DNA from: Acinetobacter sp. YWS30-1
GTDB lineage: Bacteria > Pseudomonadota > Gammaproteobacteria > Pseudomonadales > Moraxellaceae
Length of the DNA stretch: 64,000 bases
Reading direction: 5' to 3'
Assembly (NCBI RefSeq): GCF_033558715.1
Contig: NZ_CP114606.1
Coordinates: forward strand, 1,860,001 to 1,924,000
The notes below the pieces were generated by a model, which did no database searches, had not been told where the DNA came from, and saw only the letters and a list, made by a program, of their open reading frames with translations. Below are positions 56,283 to 64,000 of this stretch, in pieces (within the stretch, counting starts at the first letter, position 1; every line of letters starts with the position of its first letter). The translations under genes were made by a program, and so were the position numbers.

Positions 56283-57662
56283 TTAGATACCCTCCGTTTG
56301 TTTTTTGTCGTTGCCCGAAGGGCGTGAGACATGATGCCGAACGTCTATTTTACCTGTCACCGCAGATGAAATAAGGGCTGTACGGCGTTCTTTTAGCAGT
56401 TGATTCTGCTTTTCAGATGACTGAATCAACCTATCATATTTAGAATATTGTTCAGCAATAAATAAAATGATGTTCTTTTGCTCATCTATTGGCGGTAATG
56501 GAACTTTCATATTTCTTATTGAATTTAACGACAAGTTATAAATGGTTGTTCCTGTAACTTCTAGGTCATAATAGTTTTTTGCCTGTGATGACGTTAAATA
56601 GTTCATTAAAAAGTTAGGCAACAATTCACGACAACAATTAATATATGACGCACTTTTTCCCAGAATAACTGGCTCATCATTGAATTGTGCTACTTTACCA
56701 ATAGTGCCGTTGATAGATAGTAAAACTGTTGTTTTATCTAAACTAACTTGATGCTTAATAAACTCGCTCTCAGGGACTTCTTTAGCCGTTTCTCCAATAA
56801 AAATTTTTCCGTCTACTAAATTATTACCATTAATAAAATAATAACCCGTTCCTTCCTGATATAACGGAGTCGAATGCAATCCATCACCAATTCTCGTTGT
56901 GATATGCAGTAATTTTGGTATTTCCCAATGCTCAGGCACTTCCCCTAACCATTCCACCCCTGAATCTTTCATGGTTACATCAGGATTTAAACCTTTGGTT
57001 ACAGCATGGCTAATCACTGCTTGACGCTTTTCTTTTAGCAATTCAATCAGCTTTTCTTGTTTAGCAATTAAAGTGTCAATTTTTGCAGTTTCATAGTCGA
57101 GGAAATTGGCAATTTGATTTTGTTCCTCTCTAGTTGGGAAAACAAATTTTTCCATCAAATATGCTTCAGAATCTAAATTTTGGATTCCTGTTGTTTGTTT
57201 AATTGATGGAAAGTTTACTCGCCCTGCATATAAATGAGAAAAAGCAAATGTTAAAAAACGACTAACCATATGCTTTTTTGGCGTCATTTTAGCAACAAAG
57301 TTTGATGTGATTGCTTGAAAATCCTCATTGAATTGCACTACACACCCAACTAAAGTTTTTTCACCGCCACCTGATTTTTCTAGTAATAAGTCACCTTTCT
57401 TTAACAGTCTATTTTCAGCCTCTTTTTGAGAAACTGATCTATAAGTTAATTTATCTAAACCTACTGTAAAGTTGTGTCGATTGAAGTCTGCAACACGTAA
57501 AACACATAAATCATTACTTCCATCAGGCTCACTTCCCCAAAAACCATTGGTACAACCATCAACAGCTCTTTTTAAGGAAAATAAATTCCAATGACTAGGA
57601 ATCTCACCTAACCACTCCACACCTGAATCTTTATACTCAGCATATTTCTGATACTTTGCCAT
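56283..57662 (-). CDS. hsdS: Type I restriction specificity subunit S
   Basis: It sets the DNA recognition sequence. Two target-recognition domains, each opened by a related motif (KDSGVEWLGEIPSHW near residue 11 and KDSGVEWLGEVPEHW near 232), are separated by a conserved helix (TLIAKQEKLIELLKEKRQAVI). A second such helix lies near the end (RLIQSSEKQNQLLKERRTALI). The 459-aa length is normal. The start overlaps the hsdM stop by one base (TAATG). Confidence 0.94.
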   Translation of the reverse strand: MAKYQKYAEYKDSGVEWLGEIPSHWNLFSLKRAVDGCTNGFWGSEPDGSNDLCVLRVADFNRHNFTVGLDKLTYRSVSQKEAENRLLKKGDLLLEKSGGGEKTLVGCVVQFNEDFQAITSNFVAKMTPKKHMVSRFLTFAFSHLYAGRVNFPSIKQTTGIQNLDSEAYLMEKFVFPTREEQNQIANFLDYETAKIDTLIAKQEKLIELLKEKRQAVISHAVTKGLNPDVTMKDSGVEWLGEVPEHWEIPKLLHITTRIGDGLHSTPLYQEGTGYYFINGNNLVDGKIFIGETAKEVPESEFIKHQVSLDKTTVLLSINGTIGKVAQFNDEPVILGKSASYINCCRELLPNFLMNYLTSSQAKNYYDLEVTGTTIYNLSLNSIRNMKVPLPPIDEQKNIILFIAEQYSKYDRLIQSSEKQNQLLKERRTALISSAVTGKIDVRHHVSRPSGNDKKQTEGI

Positions 57663-59989
57663 TAAGAATGCACCTCTTGTAGAAGTGCCATAATTTCACG
57701 GCTGATTGCATCCAAATCTGAATCAATCTCAGCTAAATCACGTGGCGGCTCATACACATAAAAATGACGGTTAAACGGAATCTCATAACCGACAATACCA
57801 ATTTCACCATCTTGCGCATCACGCTTATCGGCATTAATCCATGCATCAGGCACATGCGGTTGGACTTCACGCTTAAAGTAAGACTCGATTAAATCCGTGG
57901 TGCTTTGGCTTGGGTCAAGCGCAATATTTTCCGCATCACGCAAATCACCATCCTGCACAAACTCAACCACTTTGCCTTTATAGCTAAACTGACCATATAG
58001 CGGATTTTCTGCGCCTTTCACCACTTTGTTCACAACTGGCTCAGCATCAGCATTCTTCCAGGTAATGGCATCAATAAATTGCTTCTTCTCTTTAGTCTCA
58101 AGCTTCACATTGGCATCTTTTAACGCTTGCTTGAGTACATCATCAAAGGCATTAAAGTCATCACATTGCGCTGTACCAATCTTGGTTTGCAGGCTTTCAG
58201 CTTTACGCATCAATAAACGCTGTTCTAACCACAGTTTTGGCTCAAGCACGGTCTTGATATCTTTTTCTTTCAGCTCGCTAAATTCAGCTTTAATCAGCGC
58301 ACGAATCTCGGCTTCATACTCCGTCAATTGACCATAACTGTCTGTTGTCCACGTTGTAGCGTATTGCGCATACACTTTTTGCATCACTGCATTAAAAGGC
58401 TTCGGTGCAAAACGTAACGATGCTACGGCGTCATCACTTACCTGAGCAGATAAACGCAATGGACGCTCAATGGTCACACGGCGGTAACCAAACTCGTAAC
58501 TGTTAAAGATTTTGCTAGAAAAGGTTTTAGCAACTTCATTTTTAGGATTAGCCGATTGACGACCACGATTAGATTTAACCTCTGCGGGTTTATCCAGTTC
58601 ACGTGCATCCATCACTTCAAAGTCACCATAACTGCGGGTAATCATCGCGATATCATCTTCGCTCATTTCATTACGTTTAGAGCCAAGAGACTTACGCATT
58701 TTGCTGTACAGGTTACTACCATCAATCAGCTGTACTTTGCCCTTACGTTGAGTCTCTTTTTTATTGCTGAGTACCCAAACATAAGTCGCAATACCGGTGT
58801 TATAGAACATATCGGTGGGTAGCGCGATAATGGCTTCCAACAAATCGGCTTCTAAAATATAACGGCGGATTTCACTTTCACCACTGCCCGCACTGCCTGT
58901 AAACAATGGCGAACCATTCAAGATAATACCAATACGACTGCCTTGCGCCGTGCTGTCGTCTTTATTACGCATCTTGCTGATCAGATGCATCAGGAACAGT
59001 AAAGAACCATCCGATACACGTGGCAAGCCTGCACCAAAACGACCTTCAAAGCCTTTTTGCTCATGCTCGTCTTTGATGTCCGATTCGATCTTCTTCCAAT
59101 CCACCCCAAATGGTGGATTCGATAGCATGTAGTCAAACTTCTCATACGCCAACTGGTCATTGGATAGCGTATTACCCAATTTGATATTACGCACGTCCTG
59201 ACCTTTAATCAGCATGTCTGCTTTACAGATCGCATAAGACTCTGGGTTTAACTCCTGACCAAAAACCCGCATCACAGCATCAGGATTATGCTCATACACA
59301 TATTCTGAACCTGAGGATAAAAATCCACCCGTACCCGCCGTAGGATCGTAAATGGTCCGAATAATACCGTCACCACTCAGCACATCATCATCCTTGCTAA
59401 ATACCAGACCTGTGGTTAAGCGAACGATGTCACGCGGGGTAAAGTGTTCCCCTGCAGTTTCATTTGAACCTTCGGCAAAACGGCGGATCAGCTCTTCAAA
59501 CACCGAGCCCATTTCATGGTTAGATATATTTTTTGGACTGAGATCAATTTTAGGATCTGAAAAATATTGAACAACTTTGTAAAGCAAATTGGCATCATCC
59601 AGGAGACCAATAAATTCATCGAACTTGAAGTGTTCAAAGATTTCACGTGCGTCTTTGGAGAAGTTTTGAATATAAGTATTGATGTTTGAACGGATGTCTT
59701 TTTGACCCAGGCTGCCTAAATCCAGCTCTGAGGTATTAAAAAATGACAGGCCATTGGTTGCCTTCAGCAGCATCTTTTCTTTAGCTTCCTCTGGCAGTGG
59801 CATGAGTTTCACTTTTTCATTGGCTGCCAATACATCTGCTTTACTGGCTTCAAGTACACACTCTAAACGGCGCAACAGCGTAAATGGGAGAATGACACGA
59901 CCGTATTGCGATTGTTTGAAGTCTCCACGCAGTAAATCTGCCACCGACCAAATGAAAGCTGCTACTTGTGAAAAGTTATTATTTGTCAT
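57662..59989 (-). CDS. hsdM: Type I N6-adenine DNA methyltransferase subunit M
   Basis: It methylates adenine at the site read by HsdS. The N-terminal HsdM domain ([16 protein letters not shown]), the SAM-binding [12 protein letters not shown] and the catalytic NPPFG (in [12 protein letters not shown]) are clear. The 775-aa length is 250 above the classical 500. The extra C-terminal part is found in one common branch of HsdM. Expression likely begins in the 300-base gap upstream. Confidence 0.95.
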   Translation of the reverse strand: MTNNNFSQVAAFIWSVADLLRGDFKQSQYGRVILPFTLLRRLECVLEASKADVLAANEKVKLMPLPEEAKEKMLLKATNGLSFFNTSELDLGSLGQKDIRSNINTYIQNFSKDAREIFEHFKFDEFIGLLDDANLLYKVVQYFSDPKIDLSPKNISNHEMGSVFEELIRRFAEGSNETAGEHFTPRDIVRLTTGLVFSKDDDVLSGDGIIRTIYDPTAGTGGFLSSGSEYVYEHNPDAVMRVFGQELNPESYAICKADMLIKGQDVRNIKLGNTLSNDQLAYEKFDYMLSNPPFGVDWKKIESDIKDEHEQKGFEGRFGAGLPRVSDGSLLFLMHLISKMRNKDDSTAQGSRIGIILNGSPLFTGSAGSGESEIRRYILEADLLEAIIALPTDMFYNTGIATYVWVLSNKKETQRKGKVQLIDGSNLYSKMRKSLGSKRNEMSEDDIAMITRSYGDFEVMDARELDKPAEVKSNRGRQSANPKNEVAKTFSSKIFNSYEFGYRRVTIERPLRLSAQVSDDAVASLRFAPKPFNAVMQKVYAQYATTWTTDSYGQLTEYEAEIRALIKAEFSELKEKDIKTVLEPKLWLEQRLLMRKAESLQTKIGTAQCDDFNAFDDVLKQALKDANVKLETKEKKQFIDAITWKNADAEPVVNKVVKGAENPLYGQFSYKGKVVEFVQDGDLRDAENIALDPSQSTTDLIESYFKREVQPHVPDAWINADKRDAQDGEIGIVGYEIPFNRHFYVYEPPRDLAEIDSDLDAISREIMALLQEVHS

Positions 59990-60299
59990 TAAAAAATACC
60001 GCTAGCACTCAGGCTATAAAAACTTGAAATTTATAGTTTCATTGTGCCTGATTTACAACATGTTTTGCTAGAGATAGACTGTACAAAAGAATATTAATTA
60101 GTATGCCTATGAGTTTTTTAAGTATTATTGAAAATAAAGAAATTTTTAGCTTTATGCTCAATAATGAGCAATGGGGCAGATTGAAGGTTGATATAAAATA
60201 CACCGATCATTAAAAGTTTGTTCTAGTAAGCCCTTCACGTCTGTCCATACCATTTTGGTACTCCCTCAAACCTATCAAGCTCTTTATCGTGAAGGTATA
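59990..60299. other. Promoter region of the RM operon with a small dyad
   Basis: No gene. TGAAA (60025-60029) and TTTCA (60037-60041) are separated by seven bases, about 40 bases before the hsdM start, and could be a site for the XRE regulator encoded next door. Confidence 0.35.
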
Positions 60300-60653
60300 T
60301 CACCAATCTAATTCTGGCTTTGCGGTCTTTATAACCAGTTTTTGAGTTCGTTTATTATTACCTGAGGCTTTTTTGCGAACTTTACCTTTGAGCTTAAGCA
60401 ACTGTATCGGTGAAAATGATACTTCAGGTATCAATTGATCTAGATTACCCAACATATTGAGCGCACCTAAAATAGCGATCAGCTCTACTAGTCGAACGTC
60501 GCCTTTCTCCGCATTAAGGACAGCTCTCCGACTAATCCAAGCTTTATTAGCAATCTCCGCTTGTGTCATATCTTGATTCAATCGGATGCGTTTTAAGCGC
60601 TCACCTATTACTGACGCAATATATATCGGACTATCATTTTCAGAATAATTCAT
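60300..60653 (-). CDS. XRE-family transcriptional regulator
   Basis: A 117-aa protein. The helix-turn-helix domain (IGERLKRIRLNQDMTQAEIAN, KAWISRRAVLNAEKG) covers residues 14-75, followed by a basic C-terminal tail (LKLKGKVRKKASGNNKRTQK). This form is similar to HipB-like and RM control proteins. It is co-directional with the hsd operon, 310 bases upstream, and may regulate it. Confidence 0.87.
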   Translation of the reverse strand: MNYSENDSPIYIASVIGERLKRIRLNQDMTQAEIANKAWISRRAVLNAEKGDVRLVELIAILGALNMLGNLDQLIPEVSFSPIQLLKLKGKVRKKASGNNKRTQKLVIKTAKPELDW

Positions 60654-61106
60654 TATTTATTATCCTCATCTAGCTATGTGTTGTGCCGCCGTCATATAAA
60701 AATCTAGTCAAAATACCAAAATCTTTAGATCCAAATATGGCACAGCTCTCATGTTAGTTGCCAGTTCTTTGTTAATATCTATGCCTAACTAAATGCGCAT
60801 TTACCCTAGCTAAAACTAAACATAATGAACGTCCCATCATCAGTTTCCGATGGACTCAATCTTGGCCGTTCTTCCGTATAAATAAAATAAGAAAAATACA
60901 AAACACAGTTAAACCAGCCACATTCAAAAACAAAGAATCAATAACTTAAATAAAAAAATCTATCTAAGCAAACCCTTAGCCTAGTTTAAAAAGAATTCAA
61001 ATTCATCAAAAACCACCCACATTTATAACCATTTTCTTGATCTTTTTTTTGAAATTAACTTTTTAAGCATGTCTCTATATACATTAAAAAAATAAGGAGC
61101 ATGAAT
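60654..61106. other. AT-rich intergenic region between the regulator and the recombinase set
   Basis: No gene is seen. The region separates divergent genes and must hold both promoters. No clear attachment-site repeat is visible within it. Confidence 0.4.
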
Positions 61107-61748
61107 ATGGCATCTAAACAATCAGGTCAGAAGAAAAACGCTAAAGCAAAGTTTGACTCACATCAGGTCATCCTTGCTCCATATCCACCTTTAAGTGGAA
61201 TTTACAATTGCTATGCACAAATATTTAGGGCGGCACGGCTGCCTTCAATTATTCAGCCAGATATCAAGTTACTTTGTCTCTCAACAATTTCAGGGAGTGA
61301 ATTCTGTGTATTAGATAACTTTCTGCTTGTATACGCCTCCAAAAAGCAAAATCTGCGTATAGACGCAAGCTACGTTGTGCTCACCGACATTGATTTACCC
61401 AAGCTTGAATATCAATTGAGCTGGCACTTATTCAAATTAATCACTGAGCTTAAAATTAAGATTAACCTTATCCAACCAAATAGCTTATTAAGTGCACTCA
61501 ATACATCACTCTCAAAACAAGCAATTTACGATTTAAACGCTCTTCATCATGAAAAACCACGGTGTGAGTTATCGCTCGATTTGCTCGCAAAACTTATCGA
61601 CTGTAGTCGTAATCAGCTCTTGTATCAACAAAAAAAAATCCATTCTAGTTACACCGAAAAAATCCAGCAACTCACTGAAAAATGCGAAGCACTCAAACAT
61701 TCTGAACCGAGCCCAAACCTTTTTTGGAGAGCGCAACATGCAGGCTAA
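61107..61748 (+). CDS. Unknown 213-aa protein of the recombinase set
   Basis: No family recognised. It is basic at the start (MASKQSGQKKNAKAK), then globular (VVLTDIDLPKLEYQLSWHLF), with a helical charged end. The ATG at 61107 has AAGGAG 7 bases upstream. Its stop overlaps the next gene by 11 bases. The overlap suggests a partner of the recombinase encoded downstream. Confidence 0.65.
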   Translation: MASKQSGQKKNAKAKFDSHQVILAPYPPLSGIYNCYAQIFRAARLPSIIQPDIKLLCLSTISGSEFCVLDNFLLVYASKKQNLRIDASYVVLTDIDLPKLEYQLSWHLFKLITELKIKINLIQPNSLLSALNTSLSKQAIYDLNALHHEKPRCELSLDLLAKLIDCSRNQLLYQQKKIHSSYTEKIQQLTEKCEALKHSEPSPNLFWRAQHAG

Positions 61749-63915
61749 GCAATTAATTCAGCGCCTTTTAGAGCAAGAGTTCATACACGATCATTATGCT
61801 GAAGTACTTGAGCAATACCTAAATCGCACAGTTGATATTCCTGAACTGAAGCAGTTATTAAAGCTCGATAATGAGATAGAGCAGAATCACCAATCACTGT
61901 TTCTACCTGCTCCACCTTCTGTTTCAGCACATCCTATTTGTGCCTATATTTATTCAGTACAACAGCACTCCCAGCATTCTGTTATACAGCGATGGTCAGT
62001 CCACAATTTACATGCTGTCTGCATTCTTAAATCTATTCCAAATTCAGGTAAAAAAGACCATCAAACAACGATTATTAAAGTACTTGATCGATTTAGGTTA
62101 GCAAATGAAGCTTATGCTGCATCGCAGCAAGCAACACAGCTCAGTAAGTCTCAACAAAAATATTTATGGCTATGGCAACAACTTCCTAGCGATAAAACAC
62201 CATTAGCTGAGTTTGTAAAGAGCTTACGCAGCTTAGAAACCAATTCTAATCTGAACCGTTTTCAATATTTATTGATTCTTGATCTACGGCGTTTTTATGA
62301 TTATGTGTTGGCACTGAAACCTAAAAAAAATTATTCAGCACCGCCCAAACACATAGATGAACCACATTATCTAGATGAGTACGGCGCAATTTTATGCTGC
62401 CCACAAGACATACTACAAAAGGAAGATCCTGCTCTATATTACGAGAAATTACAGGATGAACAGCCAAATCAGCAATACTCAATCAATACAGCACAGGTAT
62501 CGCCATTAACAAGCCAATCTAGTTTTTTACAACATAAAATTAGCCAGCTCACACAACAACACATTATTAGACAGCAGCATGATTTTATGTGTAGCAAGCA
62601 TTATCCAGACTTCAATAGCCTGAGCTTACTTGTACAACATTGTCATCAACTCTATTTAAATCATCCAGAAAAAAACAAAGCATATCTTTTTATCTTACTC
62701 AGTTTCTTGAGTGGTGTTCCTATTGAGCAATGGCTATATCTACAATCCAGACAACGCTATGCACTCAATAAACGACAGAAGGTCATTTTTGAAAACGATC
62801 AATATTTTCTACGTTCCAAATTCACACTGTTTGAGGACTCTGCTTTTGAATACAAAGACCAATTGCTTAATCAGGTGACCCATTTCGATTTGCCTTTAGT
62901 AAAAGAGCTGGTAGAGGGTTTAAGACAACCGCCAACAGTGAAGCAAGAACAGGTCGCACATGCATTAAAAAAATGCCGTGAAGAACTCTTCATTCCGTCG
63001 TTATCAACTAAAAAAATAAGTGTTTTATTACATCACTGTATTTACCATTACACTCAAAATGAACAACTAGCCGACATTCTTACAGGCATCGATGCAAATC
63101 GATCAGTTTCTATTTCATATTGTTCGTATCCAATCTACCGTTTGCAGCAAAGCTATCAGGGTACAGTACAACAACTATCAAATGATTTAGCAAAAGAAAT
63201 CCATGTCATTGATGATGATCGAGAAAGATTTGGTAGCTGTAAAGCGCCGAAACCTGCAACAGTGACGGCGATATTTGCATATTTACAACATCAGATTATT
63301 CAAGCTAAACACCATGGGCAAATGCTTGAGATGTTCAATCATTACAATGTCTGGCTGTGGCATATTTTATTATTGTTCAGTGCTGCTCGACCTGTCAGCG
63401 AGTTCCCGGGTTTCTTAAAAAATTTCGATTTAAAACAACAGTGGCTTTGGATTTCTGATAAAGAAATTCACTCAAGAACGGATGATGGGCGTTTAATCCC
63501 ATTATGTGATTTTGTTGTGAAGGAAATCCGCTTATTCATTACCTACTTAAATGAATTTAAACAACTACACCCAGAGCATCAACCGTATATTCAAGAAATT
63601 TTAAGCAGTAAAAGACCCCTTCTCAGTGTCTATCAACATGGTCAATGGCAAGCCCTCAGCCCTCATTTAGTCAACAGTTTCACTCGTATTATGCAACTTG
63701 ATCATGCCAATTGGCTTAGGCACACAGCTCGTGCATATCTCACCGAAAAAGCAGATGAAAACTTCATTCTGGCTTTGTTTGGGCATGAGCAAAACCAACA
63801 AGAAATGGGGCAAAAATTCTCAAGTCTTTCGCTTCAACAATATAAAGAACTCGCCAACTGCCTCAACGATATGCAGCACGCTTACCAAATTGATGGGATG
63901 TATGAACATGCTTAA
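61738..63915 (+). CDS. Large tyrosine-recombinase-like protein
   Basis: A 725-aa protein. The C-terminal 180 residues resemble a tyrosine recombinase: Arg at about 551 in FSAARPVSE, His-Thr-Ala-Arg (662-665) in NWLRHTARAYL, and Gly-His (682-683) in ALFGHEQ. The catalytic Tyr is not obvious: the only nearby candidate is Tyr702 in SLQQYKEL, further from GH than usual. The first 500 residues match nothing I know. GGAGAG stands upstream of the ATG at 61738, so a longer frame upstream is rejected. It overlaps both neighbours. Confidence 0.65.
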   Translation: MQAKQLIQRLLEQEFIHDHYAEVLEQYLNRTVDIPELKQLLKLDNEIEQNHQSLFLPAPPSVSAHPICAYIYSVQQHSQHSVIQRWSVHNLHAVCILKSIPNSGKKDHQTTIIKVLDRFRLANEAYAASQQATQLSKSQQKYLWLWQQLPSDKTPLAEFVKSLRSLETNSNLNRFQYLLILDLRRFYDYVLALKPKKNYSAPPKHIDEPHYLDEYGAILCCPQDILQKEDPALYYEKLQDEQPNQQYSINTAQVSPLTSQSSFLQHKISQLTQQHIIRQQHDFMCSKHYPDFNSLSLLVQHCHQLYLNHPEKNKAYLFILLSFLSGVPIEQWLYLQSRQRYALNKRQKVIFENDQYFLRSKFTLFEDSAFEYKDQLLNQVTHFDLPLVKELVEGLRQPPTVKQEQVAHALKKCREELFIPSLSTKKISVLLHHCIYHYTQNEQLADILTGIDANRSVSISYCSYPIYRLQQSYQGTVQQLSNDLAKEIHVIDDDRERFGSCKAPKPATVTAIFAYLQHQIIQAKHHGQMLEMFNHYNVWLWHILLLFSAARPVSEFPGFLKNFDLKQQWLWISDKEIHSRTDDGRLIPLCDFVVKEIRLFITYLNEFKQLHPEHQPYIQEILSSKRPLLSVYQHGQWQALSPHLVNSFTRIMQLDHANWLRHTARAYLTEKADENFILALFGHEQNQQEMGQKFSSLSLQQYKELANCLNDMQHAYQIDGMYEHA

Positions 63916-64000
63916 ACAAAAACATTATGCACATGAGCGCCGTGCTAAAGATAGAAATAAAAAACAAATGAAAGAGCGCTTACATATTCAATTGATTATT
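63908..64000 (+). CDS. 5' end of a third gene in the recombinase set
   Basis: An ATG at 63908 (or 63902) overlaps the end of the recombinase gene. The 31 codons seen are basic and hydrophilic (KQKHYAHERRAKDRNKKQMK). The gene is cut by the window edge and cannot be assigned. Confidence 0.55.
   Translation, partial: MLKQKHYAHERRAKDRNKKQMKERLHIQLII

Noticed and set aside
61549..61737. Longer start for the large recombinase-like gene
   Set aside because: It would overlap the previous gene by 200 bases; the ATG at 61738 has a proper GGAGAG site.
1..64000. CRISPR array or complete tRNA/rRNA genes
   Set aside because: I saw no regularly spaced repeats, no full cloverleaf and no rRNA sequence in the window; only the short tRNA-like 3' piece near 38680.

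Overview
The window looks like chromosome of a gammaproteobacterium of the genus Acinetobacter. It is AT-rich, its hfq carries the very long glycine-rich tail typical of Moraxellaceae, and it holds an 1180-bp IS4-family element that matches ISAba1 in length, ends, frameshifted transposase and outward promoter. The species cannot be fixed from this sequence alone.

Positions 1 to about 31.8 kb are ordinary backbone: surA (cut by the window edge), hfq-miaA-mutL-tsaE (RNA chaperone, tRNA modification, mismatch repair), two pseudouridine synthases, a RelB/DinJ-like orphan, a GNAT acetyltransferase, a DUF441 membrane protein, a Pif1-type helicase, a PcfJ-like protein, a ketoacyl-ACP synthase III/acyltransferase pair, hrpA, ahpC and ahpF (peroxide detoxification), a serine beta-lactamase-like protein, LysE, FxsA, ruvC, acylphosphatase, nnr, queG and bioB, with several small conserved genes and clear hairpin terminators.

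Positions 31.8 to 41.3 kb form an insertion-sequence hot spot. Four elements of four families (IS982, IS4/ISAba1, IS5, IS3) lie within 9 kb, each with recognisable ends and target duplications of varying certainty. They surround remnants of backbone: an AcoR-like GAF regulator broken by a frameshift and a stop codon, an iron-containing alcohol dehydrogenase, and a PPP-family phosphatase.

Positions 41.5 to 60.7 kb are a defence island read leftward: an XRE regulator, hsdM, hsdS, an Abi_2/AbiF-type HEPN protein, hsdR, and then three tightly packed genes (796, 674 and about 1911 aa). The last of these is a DEAD/DEAH helicase with a C-terminal DUF1998-type cysteine region, which resembles DruE of Druantia. 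The two upstream proteins are not recognised. The noncoding stretch between hsdS and the abi gene holds three long stems (7, 9 and 10 bp) and one short 5-bp stem, and may be a structured RNA partner of the Abi protein. From 61.1 kb to the right edge, an overlapping gene set begins whose second member looks like a large tyrosine recombinase. This is a plausible mobility module for the island.

The best candidates for something undescribed are (1) the three-gene DruE-like operon, which lacks the methylase of Druantia type II but sits directly behind a type I RM operon, and (2) the Abi/structured-RNA unit embedded inside that RM operon.
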